Positions 49,864 through 51,105 of a DNA stretch of 51,105 bases are shown here, piece by piece. Position numbers and translations under genes: made by a program. The notes beneath the pieces are model-generated. The model saw only the letters and a list, made by a program, of their open reading frames with translations. It had not been told where the DNA came from and made no database searches. This DNA is from Aromatoleum diolicum (lineage in GTDB: Bacteria > Pseudomonadota > Gammaproteobacteria > Burkholderiales > Rhodocyclaceae): contig NZ_WTVQ01000035.1 of NCBI RefSeq assembly GCF_012910955.1, positions 1 to 51,105 on the forward strand, given 5' to 3'. The number at the start of each line of letters is the position of its first letter. Within the stretch, counting starts at the first letter, position 1.

Positions 49864-50277
49864 TTAGGATCCGCATTGCCGACAGGCGCTGGTTTCCCAC
49901 GGCAGTCCGTCAAAACGCCAGCCATTCACCCCGCCGCGTTGATGGTTTTCACCAAGATCACCCTCGAATCCGTGGAGGACCGTGAAAACTCGCGAAAAAC
50001 CCGCGGCCTCTAGCGCTTTACCCGCTTCTACCGCGCGCTCGCCAGTGCGGCAGATCACCCCCACGGGGCGGTCGAGGGCGTCGTCCGCGAGCATTCTTAC
50101 GGCGCCGACGAAATTCGGATTCACATCCCAACTTGGGCCATCGTTCCAGGAAACATGTCGAGTTCCCGAAGGATGTCCAACGAAGCGATACTCCATCTCG
50201 CTGCGACAGTCGATGAACAGCGCTCGCGGGTTGTCATTCAGAAACCGGACCGTTTCTTCCGGGGTAAGGTGCTCCAT
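49864..50277 (-). CDS. Rhodanese-like sulfurtransferase
   Basis: A 137-residue single rhodanese domain. FIDCRSEMEYRFVGHPSGTRHV is the N-terminal CH2A region, and the active-site loop with the catalytic Cys76 is CRTGERA. A second Cys pair (CRQC) at the extreme C-terminus is unusual. The enzyme transfers a sulfane sulfur to cyanide or another thiol acceptor through a persulfide. A GGAGG ribosome site precedes the ATG. It is followed by the TauE/SafE permease gene on the same strand. The two may be linked in sulfite or thiosulfate handling (inference). Confidence 0.9.
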   Translation of the reverse strand: MEHLTPEETVRFLNDNPRALFIDCRSEMEYRFVGHPSGTRHVSWNDGPSWDVNPNFVGAVRMLADDALDRPVGVICRTGERAVEAGKALEAAGFSRVFTVLHGFEGDLGENHQRGGVNGWRFDGLPWETSACRQCGS

Positions 50278-50696
50278 TGCTTGCCTCCCTTCATGCGCGT
50301 CGTCGACGAACGAAAAATCAACCGTGGGGCTACGATTGAAAGACGTCTAATCATGCAAGGCGCGAACCGCCTGGCTCTTGCCCTTTCGTGACGATTTCTT
50401 GACATCGTGAGACATCATGAATGGGCCGACCCGGCTTCCGCACGTACATGGTTCGCCACGACGCAATGCCTGCGACGAGAGCGCTGCGGGCGCGGCGCGG
50501 CGATCCCTTTCCCGATCGATTTTCGGACTGAGGATCATTACCAGGTGGCGGAATAAAAAAGGGTGTCCCAATCCATGAGGAGAGGAGGTTTGGAGTTCCG
50601 GAAACGACCGGGGGACACCCTGCGAAAACCCTTCTTTGGAAGCGCTTGCTCTATGGCCCCTCGTCGAGCCAATACCGTGCGCCGCGCGATACCGGC
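50278..50696. other. Intergenic stretch of about 420 bases
   Basis: No gene that I can support. It holds the hairpin with a T-run at 50555-50620 and otherwise unremarkable sequence. The frames present are antisense or out of frame to the YeiH-like gene. Confidence 0.4.
50555..50620 (-). terminator. Long-loop hairpin followed by a T-run, after the YeiH-like gene
   Basis: On the minus strand GGGTGTCCC (50612-50620) and GGGACACCC (50561-50569) form a perfect 9-base stem with a 42-base loop, followed directly by TTTTTTATT. It lies about 75 bases after the YeiH-like stop codon. The long loop is unusual; the arms could also be the ends of a small decayed mobile element. Confidence 0.5.
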
Positions 50697-51105
50697 TCAG
50701 CGCAGCATCAGGAGGCCGCCCAGGATCAGCGCCGCGAGGAAGACCGTATTGGCGGCCAGCATCGCCACCGGTCGCCAGCCCACCGCGGCGAGTTGCTGGA
50801 ACGAGGTCTTGACCCCGAGCGCAGCGATCGCCACGACGAGGCACCAGCGCGAGAGGCTGGAGGTGGCCTCGGTGACCGGCTTGGGGATGAGTCCCAGGCT
50901 GTTCACGACGACCAGCACCGCGAAGCCGACGAGGAAGCCCGGCAGCACCGGCGGCTTCTTGCCCGTAGCCGTGCCGTCGCGGAACAGCACCGACACCACC
51001 GCCACCACCGGCAACAGCATCGCGACGCGGAAGAGCTTGACGAAGGTCGCGCCGTCGCCCACTGCCGGCGAGATGATGTAGCCCGCCGCCACGACCTGCG
51101 CGACG
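50697..51105 (-). CDS. YeiH/UPF0324-family permease (C-terminal part)
   Basis: The last 136 or so residues of a membrane protein that continues past the right edge. The segment VGDGATFVKLFRVAMLLPVV is followed by GKKPPVLPGFLVGFAVLVVVNSLG and SLSRWCLVVAIAALGVKTSF, then two more helices and LGGLLMLR at the end. This matches the C-terminal half of YeiH/YadS-type UPF0324 transporters, proposed to export sulfate or related anions. Close to a TauE/SafE permease and a rhodanese, it fits a sulfur-handling neighbourhood. The start is outside the window. The stop at 50697-50699 is followed by a hairpin. Confidence 0.85.
   Translation of the reverse strand, partial: VAQVVAAGYIISPAVGDGATFVKLFRVAMLLPVVAVVSVLFRDGTATGKKPPVLPGFLVGFAVLVVVNSLGLIPKPVTEATSSLSRWCLVVAIAALGVKTSFQQLAAVGWRPVAMLAANTVFLAALILGGLLMLR

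Noticed and set aside
47973-49925. 650-codon minus-strand frame across the hydrolase and TPR genes
   Set aside because: Antisense shadow; the family matches are clearly on the plus strand until about 48906 and in another minus-strand frame after that.
1-51105. tRNA, rRNA, CRISPR arrays, intact insertion sequences, integrase or replication origin
   Set aside because: None was recognised by reading; a covariance-model or IS search was not possible here, so short or decayed elements could be missed.

Overview
The window looks like chromosomal DNA of a GC-rich (by eye low to mid 60s %) betaproteobacterium, most likely of the Azoarcus/Aromatoleum/Thauera group. This is inferred from the gene families, not from any marker gene: BadH/BadI-type ring-opening enzymes, benzoyl-CoA-reductase/2-hydroxyacyl-CoA-dehydratase subunits with an ATP-dependent activator, many acyl-CoA dehydrogenases next to etfB, and a DUF1302/DUF1329/YCF48/RND envelope cassette. 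No rRNA, tRNA, CRISPR array or intact insertion sequence was found.

Layout. (1) 1-3.8 kb, minus strand: start of etfB, a MarR regulator, a 17beta-HSD4-like SDR and an acetoacetyl-CoA synthetase. (2) 4.0-12.0 kb, plus strand: a tightly coupled operon with an HMG-CoA-synthase-like/DUF35 fusion, an SCP-x-type thiolase, BadH-like SDR, BadI-like ring hydrolase, a crotonase fused to a decayed 3-hydroxyacyl-CoA dehydrogenase domain, two MaoC-type proteins and a class I CoA-transferase. (3) 12.0-16.1 kb, minus strand: PaaG-like crotonase, small membrane protein, acyl-CoA dehydrogenase, universal stress protein, and an SDR lacking its catalytic Tyr and Lys. (4) 16.4-17.7 kb: MarR and TetR regulators. 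(5) 17.8-23.7 kb, minus strand: acyl-CoA dehydrogenase, alpha-methylacyl-CoA racemase, activator ATPase and two large subunits of a dehydratase/aryl-CoA-reductase-like enzyme. (6) 24.1-27.2 kb, plus strand: PECR-like enoyl-CoA reductase, acyl-CoA dehydrogenase, DUF2889 protein. (7) 27.3-34.1 kb, minus strand: RND/MMPL exporter, YCF48 protein, DUF1329 and DUF1302 proteins. (8) 34.4-41.5 kb: acyl-CoA ligase, acyl-CoA dehydrogenase, CitE-like lyase and MaoC hydratase (minus), then thiolase and a transglutaminase-like protein (plus). (9) 41.9-42.5 kb: VapBC-type toxin-antitoxin. (10) 42.6-49.1 kb: a visibly GC-richer module with a giant BTAD/cyclase/ATPase regulator, a TTC38-like TPR protein and an alpha/beta hydrolase whose 3' end runs into the next gene. 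(11) 49-51.1 kb: TauE/SafE permease, rhodanese and a partial YeiH-family permease.

Working model (inference). A hydrophobic, probably alicyclic or branched acid crosses the envelope through cassette 7, is made into a CoA thioester (34.4 kb ligase), racemised at a 2-methyl centre, dehydrogenated by several ETF-linked dehydrogenases, processed by the two-subunit dehydratase/reductase, opened by BadH/BadI chemistry, and finished by thiolase and lyase reactions to acetyl-CoA units. The regulation is unusually readable. A TACACTAGTGTA-like element sits inside the spacer of three predicted sigma70 promoters, and a duplicated TTAGTGAG-N5-CTCACTAA operator covers the promoter of the dehydratase operon. 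The most interesting items are the one-activator dehydratase/reductase beside BadHI genes, the Cys-less HMG-CoA-synthase-like/DUF35 fusion beside a catalytic thiolase, and these two regulons.
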